From: Megascapheus bottae
Taxonomy: Eukaryota; Chordata; Mammalia; Rodentia; Geomyidae
Assembly (NCBI GenBank): GCA_024803745.1
Contig: JANJXV010000013.1
Span: 31,786,001 to 31,850,000, forward strand
DNA length: 64,000 nt
Direction: 5' to 3'
The translations under genes and the position numbers were made by a program. Positions 23,623 to 34,398 of this stretch are shown one piece after another (the stretch's first letter is position 1; each line of letters opens with the position of its first letter). The notes below the pieces were generated by a model. That model saw only the letters and a list, made by a program, of their open reading frames with translations, had not been told where the DNA came from and ran no database searches.

Positions 23623-25604
23623 GATTTCTGTTTTTGTTGTTTTTTTTTTAATAAAAACAAACATGTGTTTAAAAGATAACAGCTTCATTGAACTTTGAGA
23701 ACTAGTATAGTTATTTGTCTTCTTTACAATGATAGCTCACCTACATAGATGGTAGTTTAAAAGAGGGAATCATTGCCTACAATCAGGGGAGTCAGGTCAG
23801 GAGCTATGAAGAATCACCATTCTCTAGGTCTTTCTTGACACAGTGGTGACTACTTACACATTCTTGTTTAAGGTGCCTGGAGAAGCAGAGCTAGCTTGTT
23901 ATCATGGTGCATTTCTGTTAAATAACATAATTTGCAAAACTAGACCCTATTCATCCAGGCAACCGTGTTTATGTTCCCCTTCACATGTACCATGAAAGCA
24001 CAGAGGTGTGCATTTATCAACCAGGCTTTTCCAGTAAACAGACTCTAGTGGGAAATTTCCCAGCAAAGTCAAGCAGAGATATGTTGATGGGTACTGCATG
24101 TTTCTGTGGAGGCCAGCATGGATGGGTGATAACCGAGTGTCTAGGTGCCATTTGCAATAGTATATTACCACAGAAATAAACTCATTCAGAAGCACAGATG
24201 GAACCACTGAGCCAGCTGATTTACTATGAACTGACCAAAGTTAATTAGAAAGCTTATTATATAAAAATGTAGCTCAATTATAGAAAAGTGTTTTGTGCTT
24301 CTGACTATGTACAATGAAATTTACAGTAAGCATGTACATTTAGGCAGACAGAAACCTTATATTTTTCTAGTTGCAACCACTGTGCTCTTTATAAAAATGT
24401 TACCTATCTTAGCAACAATTTCCTGAAAAAAATCATATCACACTTAGAATGCACAATTATTTAAAATGTAATATATCTCATATTGGAGAAGATGAAATGT
24501 ATGTATATGAAGATTATGTAAATTACTGGAGATCAGCAACTGCTGATGAACAGGGATAAAAATGCCTGTTTTTGAACTCATACACATCTTTTCTTCAGCT
24601 CAATTATCTACCTTATTATATCTTCTTATAAATTATTCTCTTATTTATTTCACAGAGGAGTCGTTTCTGTCATAGTGCAAATAAGACATGGGGAGGGAAA
24701 GGTTTTCAGACCAATGAAGAGTAAGCTGAACATTACCAAGTTATTTTTTTGCCCTGATACCTTCTAAATGTAATGGATCATTTCCTTCCTCCTCTGAAAC
24801 GATGGGTGCCAATCAATCCTTTTGGATTTGGACCAATAATTTTATTTTGCCTTCATTTCCCACTCATTTACTCCAAATCCACTGCCCATTTCTTCTTGTA
24901 AAAAGTCAGTTTGGAAGAGGCATCAGGTAACAAGAAGATTGATGAGAAATCCAAAGGCAATGTCTGGGTCAGTAAACAGGGCTCAGCAGATACCATTTCA
25001 CCAGAAAGGTCTTTTTAATTCCTTTACATCTCTAGTCCAAGCGGAAACCATTCATGTTTGTCATTGGAATTCAAATGACACTTTCTTCATTCATCTATTC
25101 ATTTTTATTACTTATTGAGCATTCACGTTCATGCTAGGAGTTGTTGTATGCAGGGCATTTAGCCATGAACAATCCATGCACCTTGTCTTTATAAAGAGTT
25201 CAGTTTTAATGTGGCAACAAAAACTGCAGTTTAAAAAAAGCTCAAAAGTACAGTAATAGAGGGGATCTGTCTACACACAGGTCTGCATTTCAATCTGTCC
25301 ATCTGTCCATCAGTATTAGCATAATGAGCATCACTGAGTTCATAAGTATGGAGTTAGAGTGGGAGACTGAGTAGAATCAAATCTTCAGCAAGAAGGTATG
25401 TTTTAATGGACCTTGAGTTTGTCAGGTGGTGATCAGCAAGGTTTTGCCTTCACTGGTGAGAAATATCAAGTTGTAGACCAAGTGTTGATTTCCCAAGAGT
25501 GTTTACATGATTAAGACCTGGCATTCGTCTTTTGGACTCAATGTGAATAAAATATAGGAACAACGATCAAAAACACTTGCAGGGCCATTTCCACTTATCA
25601 TCAT
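23623..25604. other. Intergenic stretch, low repeat content
   Basis: About 2 kb where I see almost no young repeats. TTATTGAGCATTCACGTTCATGCTAGGAG at about 25112-25140 resembles an L2/MIR phrase. Two opposite open frames at 23947-24207 are shadows of each other without family similarity. Confidence 0.45.
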
Positions 25605-25618
25605 AAGATTCATCCAGT

Positions 25619-25747
25619 TATGGGGGAAGGAAAGAGAAACAAAATCATAAGAAGGGGTATCAATGTTCTAGAAGTAATGCACCTATTACCTGACAAATGT
25701 AACTCTAACCCCTCTATACATTACCATAACAATAAAATACAATTAAA
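25619..25747 (+). mobile_element. Very short L1 3' end with TSD
   Basis: 129 bp of terminal L1 3' UTR (AGAAGGGGTATCAATGTTC ... AACAATAAAATACAATTAAA). Flanks AAGATTCATCCAGT at 25605-25618 and AAGATTTATCCAGT at 25748-25761 differ by one base. Confidence 0.88.
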
Positions 25748-25761
25748 AAGATTTATCCAGT

Positions 25762-27264
25762 GAAATGATATATACTACATGTTTTACCATCAGAAACTCT
25801 CCATTTCAGTTTACTGCCTAAAGGTGCTCAGAAGTCTAGTGTTGCACCATCAATCCTCTTTAAGGATGATGGATCTCATTTGACTGGTGCTAAGTGGAAG
25901 ATCAGGTGTTTAAAGTCAGGGAGTATGTACAAAGCTCTAAGTAGGCAAAACAAGCAGTATGTGTTTCCATGGACCTCACCTTGTATTACTATAGAACATA
26001 GATACCATTCTAATAATACAGACACTCCTCAACTTACAATGGTTTATCTTAGACTGTTGTCAATCATAGTAACAACACATTCACATAGAGCCCTTGTGGG
26101 TTTTTCTCCAAGAAAATATTCAATAAATTATAAGCTATACTCTATACTTTACTATAAAATACATTGTTTTGATTATTTTTCCCAATAAAGACCAAGGTAA
26201 AAGAAGTTATTAAAGTTTGTGTACTAAGAAATTGTGAAGAAGGAGCCTGAGGAAGGAGAGTGGTACAGAGGAAGGAAAATGTACTCAATGAACTAAATTC
26301 CAGAAGTGAGCAAGGGAAGAGAGTGGAGCACAGGTAAAGGGAGTGGGCTCAGGAAGAGAAATGTAATAAAATTCTTAAATCATAATTTCATATTTAGTTT
26401 AGAATATGTACACAGATGGGCACTAAATATGATTATGACTATACCAAAACCCAGGAAAAACATTTGTAACCAGAAAGTTAACAAAAAGGATCACAAAGTG
26501 ATTTTTCCTGTAAGAGGTCAAGGAAAAACATTTGTAACCAGAAAGTTAACAAAAAGGATCACAAAGTGATTTTTCCTGTAAGAGGTCAAGGACCACTGTA
26601 GTTATGTGAATATTACAGATGAAATTGAACATAACTTTTTAAAACATTATTATACTTCCCTTAATGCCAATCTTTAGTACATAATAGATGTCTGTGAGAA
26701 TACACCAACTTCAACCAAGAAGAGAAATAAAATGCTTGAAGTCCAAATTACATAAATAAAAATGATGATCAATATCTTGACATCAAATAGCACTTTTAGA
26801 TATAGTTCAAGTATTTTTCTTCACTAAAAGTTGTGCCAGGAGGGACAGAGAATGCATTGTTGGTGTCTTTTGAATATGGGTTACTCATTTGGAAAAGACA
26901 GAATTCAATAATACCATTATTTAGAAGCTGAGTAAGTAGCAGCGACATTCCAGGCACAGCTCTAGCCCCAAGGATATAGATAAATGAAAGCATGAACACT
27001 ACTGTCACAGAAATTACATGTTTTTGATTGCCTCATATGTAACTAATTGGAACTTGTCTATAACCAAGTTTAAAGGGAAAAAGAAGGCAAGTAGAAGAAG
27101 CCAAGATCATCTTGTGAATTCTGCAGGGTTTTTTTTTTTTTTTTCCCTAACAGTGGAGCATCTCCTGGGGCCAATGTACAGTCTTCCACACAGAAAGCTA
27201 ACTAACATTTTCCATTTCTGTGACTATCAGTGTGCTCACAGACTCCCTTTCCAGGCTGCATTGT

Positions 27265-27265
<1 letters not shown>
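25762..27265. other. Intergenic with tandem duplication, no gene
   Basis: No exon recognised. CAGACACTCCTCAACTTAC at about 26020 resembles the end of a Tigger-type element but is too short to call. Confidence 0.4.
26453..26588 (+). repeat. Perfect 68-bp tandem duplication
   Basis: Unit starting AGGAAAAACATTTGTAACC, copies 26453-26520 and 26521-26588, with four more matching bases after it. No mismatches seen, so it is recent or an assembly artefact. Confidence 0.9.
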
Positions 27266-27312
<47 letters not shown>

Positions 27313-27336
27313 TATATATATATATATAATATATAT

Positions 27337-27368
<32 letters not shown>

Positions 27369-27369
27369 A
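27266..27369. repeat. Compound (CA)n-(TA)n microsatellite
   Basis: About 22 CA units, then three blocks of (TA)n interrupted by TAATAT at regular spacing. Strongly cruciform/Z-prone and likely polymorphic. Confidence 0.95.
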
Positions 27370-27845
27370 TGTACAACAGAAATACTCATGAACCTCCCTG
27401 GGAAAATCTAAGGGGATAAAGGGAGCAGGTATGTTAGAGTTCTTCATTTTGGTGTGCTATGCTGAACAATCTATTTCAAATTTGTATTCTGCACAAAAAG
27501 GAGCCTGAATTTTCAGAATGAGTTTAGGTATTCTTTTTATTTTCTTCTTCTCTGCCCTCCTCTCTTAATTGCTAAGGCTTCTGCACACAAGAATACCTCC
27601 ATTAGAGACAGAAAGTGGTAGCATGATGCAGGACCAGGCTCTGAATTGTACTTCAATGGATGAAGTCATTTAAAAAAGGATACTATAAGTACAAACTTTT
27701 TGGTAAATACATTAGTAAAATTTAAGTTTCCATGGGAAGATTTAGGAAGAAACAGCAGACATCCCAGTATCTATGCTTCATACAATAAACAGACTGACTG
27801 ACCCAGATAAACTGTCAGTTATCACTAATCCCTAATGATAACAAA

Positions 27846-28040
27846 ATTCATGTGTTCAGTGTTGACTATGTGCCAGGTATTATGTTAGTGTATGGCATCA
27901 TACTTAACTTTAACTTAATCTGGAGATCACTACAATTACTATCTTAAGGATCGAAATAGCAAGACTCAGGAAAATAAAATAACTGCCTAAGATTAAATTA
28001 CTAGAACTCATACTTCTGTCTTTTTAACCAATACATTCTG
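27846..28040 (+). mobile_element. MIR/L2 relic
   Basis: TGTTGACTATGTGCCAGGTATTATG, CTTAACTTTAACTTAATCTGG and AAGACTCAGGAAAATAAAATAACTGCC follow the L2/MIR order (TGTGCCAGGCACTGTGC ... GGAAACTGAGGC ... TAACTTGCC). Confidence 0.55.
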
Positions 28041-28744
28041 AAATTCTATGTTATTTAATGAGGAGCTAGAAACTAGTAATTAAACTCATCATCAGTACTT
28101 GTAATTCAGTTATGTATGCTGTTTGTGGTTCCAAGTTATGCAATTTTTTATTCTATAGAATATATTCATTCATTCATTTCTTTAAAATCTCATTTGGTTT
28201 CATAAAATGTCCTTATAGAATAATACCTACAATAATCCTGAAGATAGAAGACAAGCATAAAAATTTCAGCAAGTAACTAGAAACCATAAAAATTGGAGCA
28301 TTGCTTCTTTTTTAAAAGAAACAAATAGAAACTAAAGAATTGAAAAATGTAGAAATGAAAATAGTTCAAAACCCAAAGGATGGATTTTGCAGCAGTAAAA
28401 ATATGGAAGGTATGAGGAGAGAGATACTTAAATATATAGCAGGATACATTCATTTAATTGGTGTCTCAAAGGAGAAAAGAGAAAGTGAACATTACCTCAG
28501 TGCTGAGATAAACATTTCTTTTTCATATTTTTACAATTTGTGAAATTAGTCTGTGCTTTACAATTGATACTATGTTACTAAAGCTGGGCAGAGTTATCAA
28601 TTATTATGTCCAGTGCATTTAAGAGGGTAAAACTTCCAGAAAAGTGGTTAGTGATTTATACAAAAATCCCAAAGAAAATAGTGAAGCATTCTTTTCACTA
28701 GCTAATAGGTATGAGAAGATGTTTAGCATTTTCTGAGGAGTCAA
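28041..28744. other. Intergenic, nothing recognised
   Basis: No gene or clear repeat seen. Confidence 0.4.
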
Positions 28745-28759
28745 TAGAAGGCTATTTCA

Positions 28760-28982
28760 GAAGAAACCTTGGCTTTTGGGGGTAGGGGTGGGGAACAGTC
28801 CTGGGCCTTGAACTCAGGGCCTGAGCACTGTCCTTGGGCTTTCTCAAGACTAGACCTCTGCCACTTGAGCCACCACAGCACAATTTCTGACTTTTTTCTA
28901 TGTGTGTGGTATTGAGGAATTGAACCATGGTCCTCATGAATGCTAGGCAGGCACTCTACCACAAGCTTAAACTCCTAGCCCC
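28760..28982 (-). mobile_element. IDL-Geo-type SINE, antisense, with 15-bp TSD
   Basis: Starts near a G-rich tract (TTTTGGGGGTAGGGGTGGGG), then CAGTCCTGGGCCTTGAACTC to AAACTCCTAGCCCC. The TSD TAGAAGGCTATTTCA is at 28745-28759 and 28983-28997. Confidence 0.9.
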
Positions 28983-29221
28983 TAGAAGGCTATTTCATAA
29001 TGTCAAAGCCAACTGATTAAGAGCTCATCATTAATGACTTTTAGTTTCTTTATGGAATATTTGAGGGAGTATTATACACAGATTACTGTAAAATAGTGAT
29101 TTGGAAGACTTGGATTCTTCATGGGGAGAAGTTTTAGGAATACTTGTTAAGTAATTTGTATTATGGCTGTTTGTTGAACATTGTGGTGGTTGAATGTATG
29201 TGTAAAAATTGACTGCTCAAG

Positions 29222-29420
29222 GGGCCGGAAGTTTGGCCTAGTGGTAGAGTGCTTGCCTAACATGCATGAAGACCCGAGTTCGATTCCTCAGCACCACATA
29301 CATAGAAAAAAAAAGCCAGAAGTGGTGCTGAAGCTCAAGTGGTAGAGCTCTAGCCTTGAGAAAGTACAAGGACAGTGCTCAGGCCCTGAGCTCAAGCCCA
29401 GGACTGGCAAAAAAAAAAAA
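29222..29420 (+). mobile_element. IDL-Geo-type SINE
   Basis: GGGCCGGAAGTTTGGCCTAG to CCCAGGACTGGC with A12. Flanks TGACTGCTCAA and TGAGTGCTCAA are a one-mismatch TSD. Confidence 0.92.
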
Positions 29421-29579
29421 TGAGTGCTCAAATATTCTGGATGTATTTGTGAGGATATTTTCCAACGTTTATATTTACACCAGTAGGGTTTGTATAAGAA
29501 AATCGCCATCCACAAATTAATTGGGTACATAATAATACATGATTTTGTTGAGCTGGTGATTCAAGAGTATGTTTAAGAA

Positions 29580-30118
29580 AGAAAGGTTCAGACATCGCCC
29601 CATCTGTAGGGAAATGGAAAGACTTGGAAAAAATCATATTAAGTGAAGTAAGCCAGACTTAAAGGAACATAGGCTCCATGGTTTCCCTCATTTCTCATAA
29701 TCAGTAGAAACCTTGGGCTCTCCTAGCAGAGATTTACAATAGAGCAAAACCTAGATACATAAGGCCATATAGGATGATGCTAAATGTAAGGACCTCTAGG
29801 ATATAGAAACATAAGCCATATAATGAGTGATTATTGTCTTTAATGTACTATGTTCTCTCTCATCTCTTTTGCTGTCCCTTGGTTATCTCATATTGTTACA
29901 GTATTTTACCTCGTTTTCTGATATATTGTATATATGTTTATTTGGTTATTTGAAATCGGATAGGGAAGGAAGGAAAACAAGATGAGGGGTGGGGGTGTGG
30001 GGAGGGAAATGGGGACCAAGACATGAGAAAGAGTATCAATGTTTGTGAAGTAATGCACCTTCTATCTGGTGAATATAATGTAACCCTTCTATTAATTACA
30101 ATAAAAATATATGAAGAG
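29580..30118 (+). mobile_element. L1 ORF2 3' end and 3' UTR
   Basis: Starts in the ORF2 end (GAAATGGAAAGACTTGG, AAGTGAAGTAAGCCAGAC), then the 3' UTR with a G-rich tract GGGGTGGGGGTGTGGGG at about 29986 and the end AATTACAATAAAAATAT. It is the longest copy of this young-looking 3' UTR type in the window. Confidence 0.88.
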
Positions 30119-30351
30119 AAAAAAATGAAAAAAAGAAAGAAATATTCAAAATCTCTCTGACCAAAAATAAAGAGCTATAGATTTCAGATATCCAGTAAAC
30201 TCCAAGGAAGAATAGAAAGAGTGAGAAAAAAAGGGAAAAAAGATAGAACCACATATAATGAATCTCATGAAAGATAAAGAAAAAAAAATTTAAAAAGAAA
30301 GATAAAGCCAAAGAAAAGTCTTCACAAAAGCCAGAGAAAAAGACAGGTATT

Positions 30352-30549
30352 TTTTTCCTCCTCAGTTCTGGGGCTTGAACTTAGGATCTGAAAACTGTTC
30401 TCAAGCTTCTTTTCCTCAAGGATAGAGCATTACCAAATGAGCCATAGCACCGCTATTGACTTTTTCTGTATGTTTGGTATTGAGGAATCAAACTCAAGGC
30501 TTTATGCATGCTAGGCAAGCACTCTACCACCAAACCACCTTCCTAGCCC
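30352..30549 (-). mobile_element. IDL-Geo-type SINE, antisense, in old L1
   Basis: CTCAGTTCTGGGGCTTGAAC to AAACCACCTTCCTAGCCC. CAGGTATTTTT before it and AAGGTATTTTT after it point to a TSD. Confidence 0.85.
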
Positions 30550-31607
30550 AGAGAAAGGTATTTTTAAAGGAGCAATAGTAGAACTGACCACTGAAAAGCA
30601 AAAACTGAAAACAATATAGCGATGTCATTAATGTGCTAAAGGGAAACATTTGCTTCTAAGCAGGCTACAACATCAATAGTACAAATCAGTAGCTGTTCTA
30701 TGTACCAATAACAAGTATGTTGCAAGATAAATCAGGAAAAATAATTCTATTCACAAAGAATCAAATCTAGGAACAGATCTAACTAAACTCTCAGAAAATT
30801 AAATACTTAATAATAGAGCTGACCAGATAGAAGACCTCTTAAAAGGCAACACAGAATAAATTGAAAAAGATCCCAGGTAATGGAAAGACCTAATTAAAGG
30901 AATTAATATTATTAACAATTACATAATTATGGGTATATTAATTATTGTTATTAATACTAATATTTAATATCCCTACATTCAACATTATTACAAAAGGCTA
31001 TATTTTTTTAGTTGTATTACAGATCCAATGTGCTACTATAAAATTTCACAGAAGTGAAAAAAAATCAACCCTAAAATTCATTTGAAAGCCCCAAAGATCC
31101 CAAGTAGCTAAAACAATTCTGAGCATAAAGAGCAATGACTGAAGTATCAGGATGCCTCACTTTGAATTATGTTGTAGACATAAGGTTACCAAAGCAGCAT
31201 GGTATAGAAGCAAAATCAGACATAGTCCAATAGAATAGGAGCCTTAAAAATAAACCCACAAAACCACAACTATCTGAGTTTTGACCAAAGCATAAAACAC
31301 CATTCTTGGAGAAAAGACAGTCTTTTCTGCAAATGCTGTTGGGGGGAAACTGGATCTACATGAAGAAATCTGAAACTAGACCCACATCTCACATGACATA
31401 AAATTTACTAAAATAATGGACTAATTTACTAAAAACTTACTAAGGGTCTTAATGTAAGACCTGAAACTTTTAACATGTTGAAGAAAACCATTCTATAGGA
31501 AGACATACATATTGGTAACACTTCCCTGAACAGAGAACCCCACTTCCTCAGAAAATTTTTCTTTAAAGTATTAAAACATGGGATTGAATCAAATGAAAAA
31601 GCTTCCT

Positions 31608-31825
31608 AAAGCTCGTCACTGTTGGCTCACATCTGAAATCTTAGCAGCTCAAGAGTCTGAGATAATGGAGGATCATGGTTCAAATCTAGACCTGGTAGTA
31701 CCTCTGTGAAATTCTATTTCCAAATATAACTAGCAAATAGCTGGTATAGGAGCATGTCATGAGTGAAAATGTGCTAGCTAAGTATGAGGTCCTGATTTCA
31801 AACCATAGTACTGGGATAAATAATC
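31608..31825 (+). mobile_element. Diverged 7SL/B1-like SINE
   Basis: TTGGCTCACATCTGAAATC, GAGGATCATGGTTCAAATC and GAGGTCCTGATTTCAAACC. The right half does not resemble Geo closely. Confidence 0.55.
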
Positions 31826-32640
31826 ACCAAAAGAAGTAATCGCCCATTATTCATCAGATAGAGGATTAATACCCAGAATATACAAAGAACTACAAAAATT
31901 GAACACTACAACCAATAAACAATACAACCAATAAACTGAAAAGAGAATTGTTTTCAAAAGAAGTACAAATGGCTAGTAAATGCATGAAAATATTTAACAT
32001 CCATAGTTACAAAGGAAATGTAATCAAAATATCATTGAGATTCTATCTCACACAATTCAAAGTGATGATTACCAAGAAAACAAGCAATACTAATGGTCAT
32101 GCAAAAGGAAAAGAGAGAGTTTTATGCACTGTTCAAGGATTGTAAATTAGTGCTACCACTATGGAAATCAGTATGAAATTTCCTTCAAAATCTCAAAATA
32201 ACAGATGATTATATATCACACAGAGGCATAACTCCAAAGTAATGTAAGGCAGCCTATAGTCAAGGCACAGGCAACCCCGTGTTTATCACAGCACTATTCA
32301 CAATGGCCAAAAAAACAAATAAATAAAAAACAGCTTAGATACCCATCAGACAATGACTGGATAAAGAGAACATGGCATATATACATACTAGAGTATTATT
32401 CAGAAATGAGGGAAAATGTAAACATGCCTTCCACAGGAAAATGGATAAAATTGGAGATTATGTTAATTAAAATGAGCCAGACAGGGAAAAACAAATGGTG
32501 TAGTTCTTATTACAATATATTATATGCAGAATGTAGACTTTAAGAATGAATGGACAGGAATGGAAAATGTGGTCTGCTAAAAATAGGGATCCGAGCAAAG
32601 GAGAATAATGAAACATGTCAAAAATATGTTTTAAATGGCA

Positions 32641-33090
32641 CTAGGCTCCATATAAATCACACCTGTAATCTTAACTACTTGGAAAGCTGAGAATGAGAGG
32701 ATCATGGTTTAACAACAGCCCAGGCAGAGAAGCTTATAAAGCCTTTTCTCAATCTCAGTGACACATATTTGTCAACCTAAGCTATCTGGTAGTCTAAGAC
32801 TGGGAAGATCAAGGTACCATGATGGTCACATTTCTGCCAAAGCTTGAAAGTCTTAGAGACACTGTCTCCAAAGAAGGAAAACTAGACTCTGTGAGGCACA
32901 CCTGTGATCCCAGTGAAGACAGAAAGTCTGAAAATTATCAGTCTGAAGATTCCACCTCTGTGAGAGTAAGACCCTATCTCAGAAAAATGATCAGTGAAAA
33001 ACAGGACTAGAATTGTGGTTTGGCAATATCAAACCAATGCCACAAGTGAGAAGCTCTGATTTCAAACCTCCAGCATTGTCATAACCAATT
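32641..33090 (+). mobile_element. Two diverged 7SL/B1-like SINE copies
   Basis: CACACCTGTAATCTTAACTAC (about 32659) and GCACACCTGTGATCCCAGTG (about 32897) start two left-half-like blocks, with GTGAGAGTAAGACCCTATCTC near the end of the second. Confidence 0.5.
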
Positions 33091-33339
33091 AACCAGACAA
33101 TCAATCAATCAACCAGTAGACATGCATACAAATATACCCCGTATATAAGAAATAATGACACTGTTGTCAGACTTCACATTAACAATGCCAGATGGGTGAG
33201 TAATTCAATGTCTTCAAAGTTCTGAATGGGTTGAAAGGATACTGAGAATAGATTTCCATATTTATCCCAACTAAAAATGGCCAGGTGAGATTATTTTTGA
33301 GTAACACCCTCCTAACCCTCTACTTTAAAAAAATTAATC

Positions 33340-33630
33340 AAGAGCTTAATTATGAGTGACTGTTATTCTTAATGTATTATGTTTTTCTCTTTTTCTTGTG
33401 TTGATTTTTGGTTAATCTCATCTCGTTACAGTATCCCACTTTGTTACCTGGTATATTATATAGATGTTTACTTGTTTATTTGAAATAGGAGGGGAAAATG
33501 AGGGGAAGCAGTCGGGGGGGAGGAAAATGGGGACAAAAACATAAGAAGGGATATCAATATGTGAGAATTAATGCACCTTCTATCTGGTGAATATAACTGT
33601 AACCCCTCCATACAGTAAAATAAAATATTA
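33340..33630 (+). mobile_element. L1 3' end
   Basis: GAGTGACTGTTATTCTTAATG, TTGTTTATTTGAAATAGG, the purine tract and CACCTTCTATCTGGTGAAT. AAAAATTAATCA occurs before it (about 33328) and after it (about 33633), as a TSD would. Confidence 0.85.
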
Positions 33631-33644
33631 TAAAAAATTAATCA

Positions 33645-33815
33645 GGGCTTGGAACGTAGTTTAGCGGTAGAGTGCTTGCCTAGCATGCACAAAGCACTGG
33701 GTTCAATTCCCCAGTATCACATACACAGAAAAAGCCGGAAGTGGTGCTGTGGTGCAGTGGTAGAGCGCTAGCTTTGAGAAAGCTCAAACCCTGAGTTCAA
33801 GCCCTAGGACTGGTT
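33645..33815 (+). mobile_element. IDL-Geo-type SINE in the L1 TSD
   Basis: GGGCTTGGAACGTAGTTTAGC to CCCTAGGACTGG. It is bounded by AAAAATTAATCA on both sides, the same 12-mer that borders the preceding L1. Confidence 0.88.
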
Positions 33816-33904
33816 AAAAAAAATTAATCAAAGAGAAACAGTAGGAAAATCTAAGCAAATAAAATGACATGAAAGACAGTAAGCAATGGCAGCTGTGTAT
33901 GAGC

Positions 33905-34122
33905 TACAAAATACAAGAACTGATATATTGTACATATACCAGTTTATTTGTTTGATATAAGGAAGGGAAGGGGGAAAACAAGATGATTGGGAAGAGGTGT
34001 GGGGAGGGAAAGGGGGACAAAAACATGAGAAGGGGTATCAAGATTCAAGAAGTAATGTACCTATTACCTGACATAACTGTAACCCCTCTGTACATTATCC
34101 TCACAATAAAATACAATTTTAA
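33905..34122 (+). mobile_element. L1 3' end
   Basis: CTGATATATTGTACATATACC, purine tract GGGAAGGGGGAAAACAAG, then CAAGAAGTAATGTACCTATT and ACAATAAAATACAATTTT. A fainter copy of the same terminus lies at 34565-34650. Confidence 0.85.
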
Positions 34123-34186
34123 AAAAGACTAAAAAAAAAGACTGTTTAGAAGATTATTTGTGAAAAGGCCAAATTTTAATGCAGAG

Positions 34187-34398
34187 CATTGTTTCTCAAC
34201 TGGGACTATTTTGACACTAGGGGAAATTTGGCAAGGTTTAGGAACATGTTTGGTTTTCCACAACTGGAGTGGGAATTGCTTCCAGCATCTTTTTACTAGG
34301 AGCAAGGAATGCTGTTGAGCAGCTTACATTGCACAGGGCAGATCTTCATAACAAAGAACAATGAAACTCAAAACATCAATAGTGCAGAGCTTGAGAAA
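34187..34398 (+). mobile_element. MER20 (hAT-Charlie DNA transposon)
   Basis: Nearly end-to-end match to MER20 as I remember it: TTTCTCAACTGGGACTATTTTG, GGGGAAATTTGGCAAGG, TTTGGTTTTCCACAACTGG, GGAATGCTGTTGAGCAGC, TTGCACAGGGCAG, ATAGTGCAGAGCTTGAGAAAC. Non-autonomous, ancient in placental mammals. MER20 copies are known to contribute regulatory elements in endometrium. Confidence 0.85.

Larger units (their letters stand above)
30119..32640 (+). mobile_element. Old L1 (ORF2 3' part and 3' UTR), interrupted
   Basis: L1 ORF2 signatures in order: AGTAGCTGTTCTATGTACC, GAACAGATCTAACTAAA, AAACCTAC-less finger region, TTAATACCCAGAATATACAAAG, CACAGCACTATTCACAATGGC, GACTGGATAAAGAGAACATGG. Many stops and indels, so it is dead. 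An antisense SINE (30352-30549) and a diverged SINE (31608-31825) lie inside. Confidence 0.78.

Noticed and set aside
26020..26060. Tigger-type terminal sequence CACTCCTCAACTTAC
   Set aside because: Too short and no further consensus blocks follow; could be chance.
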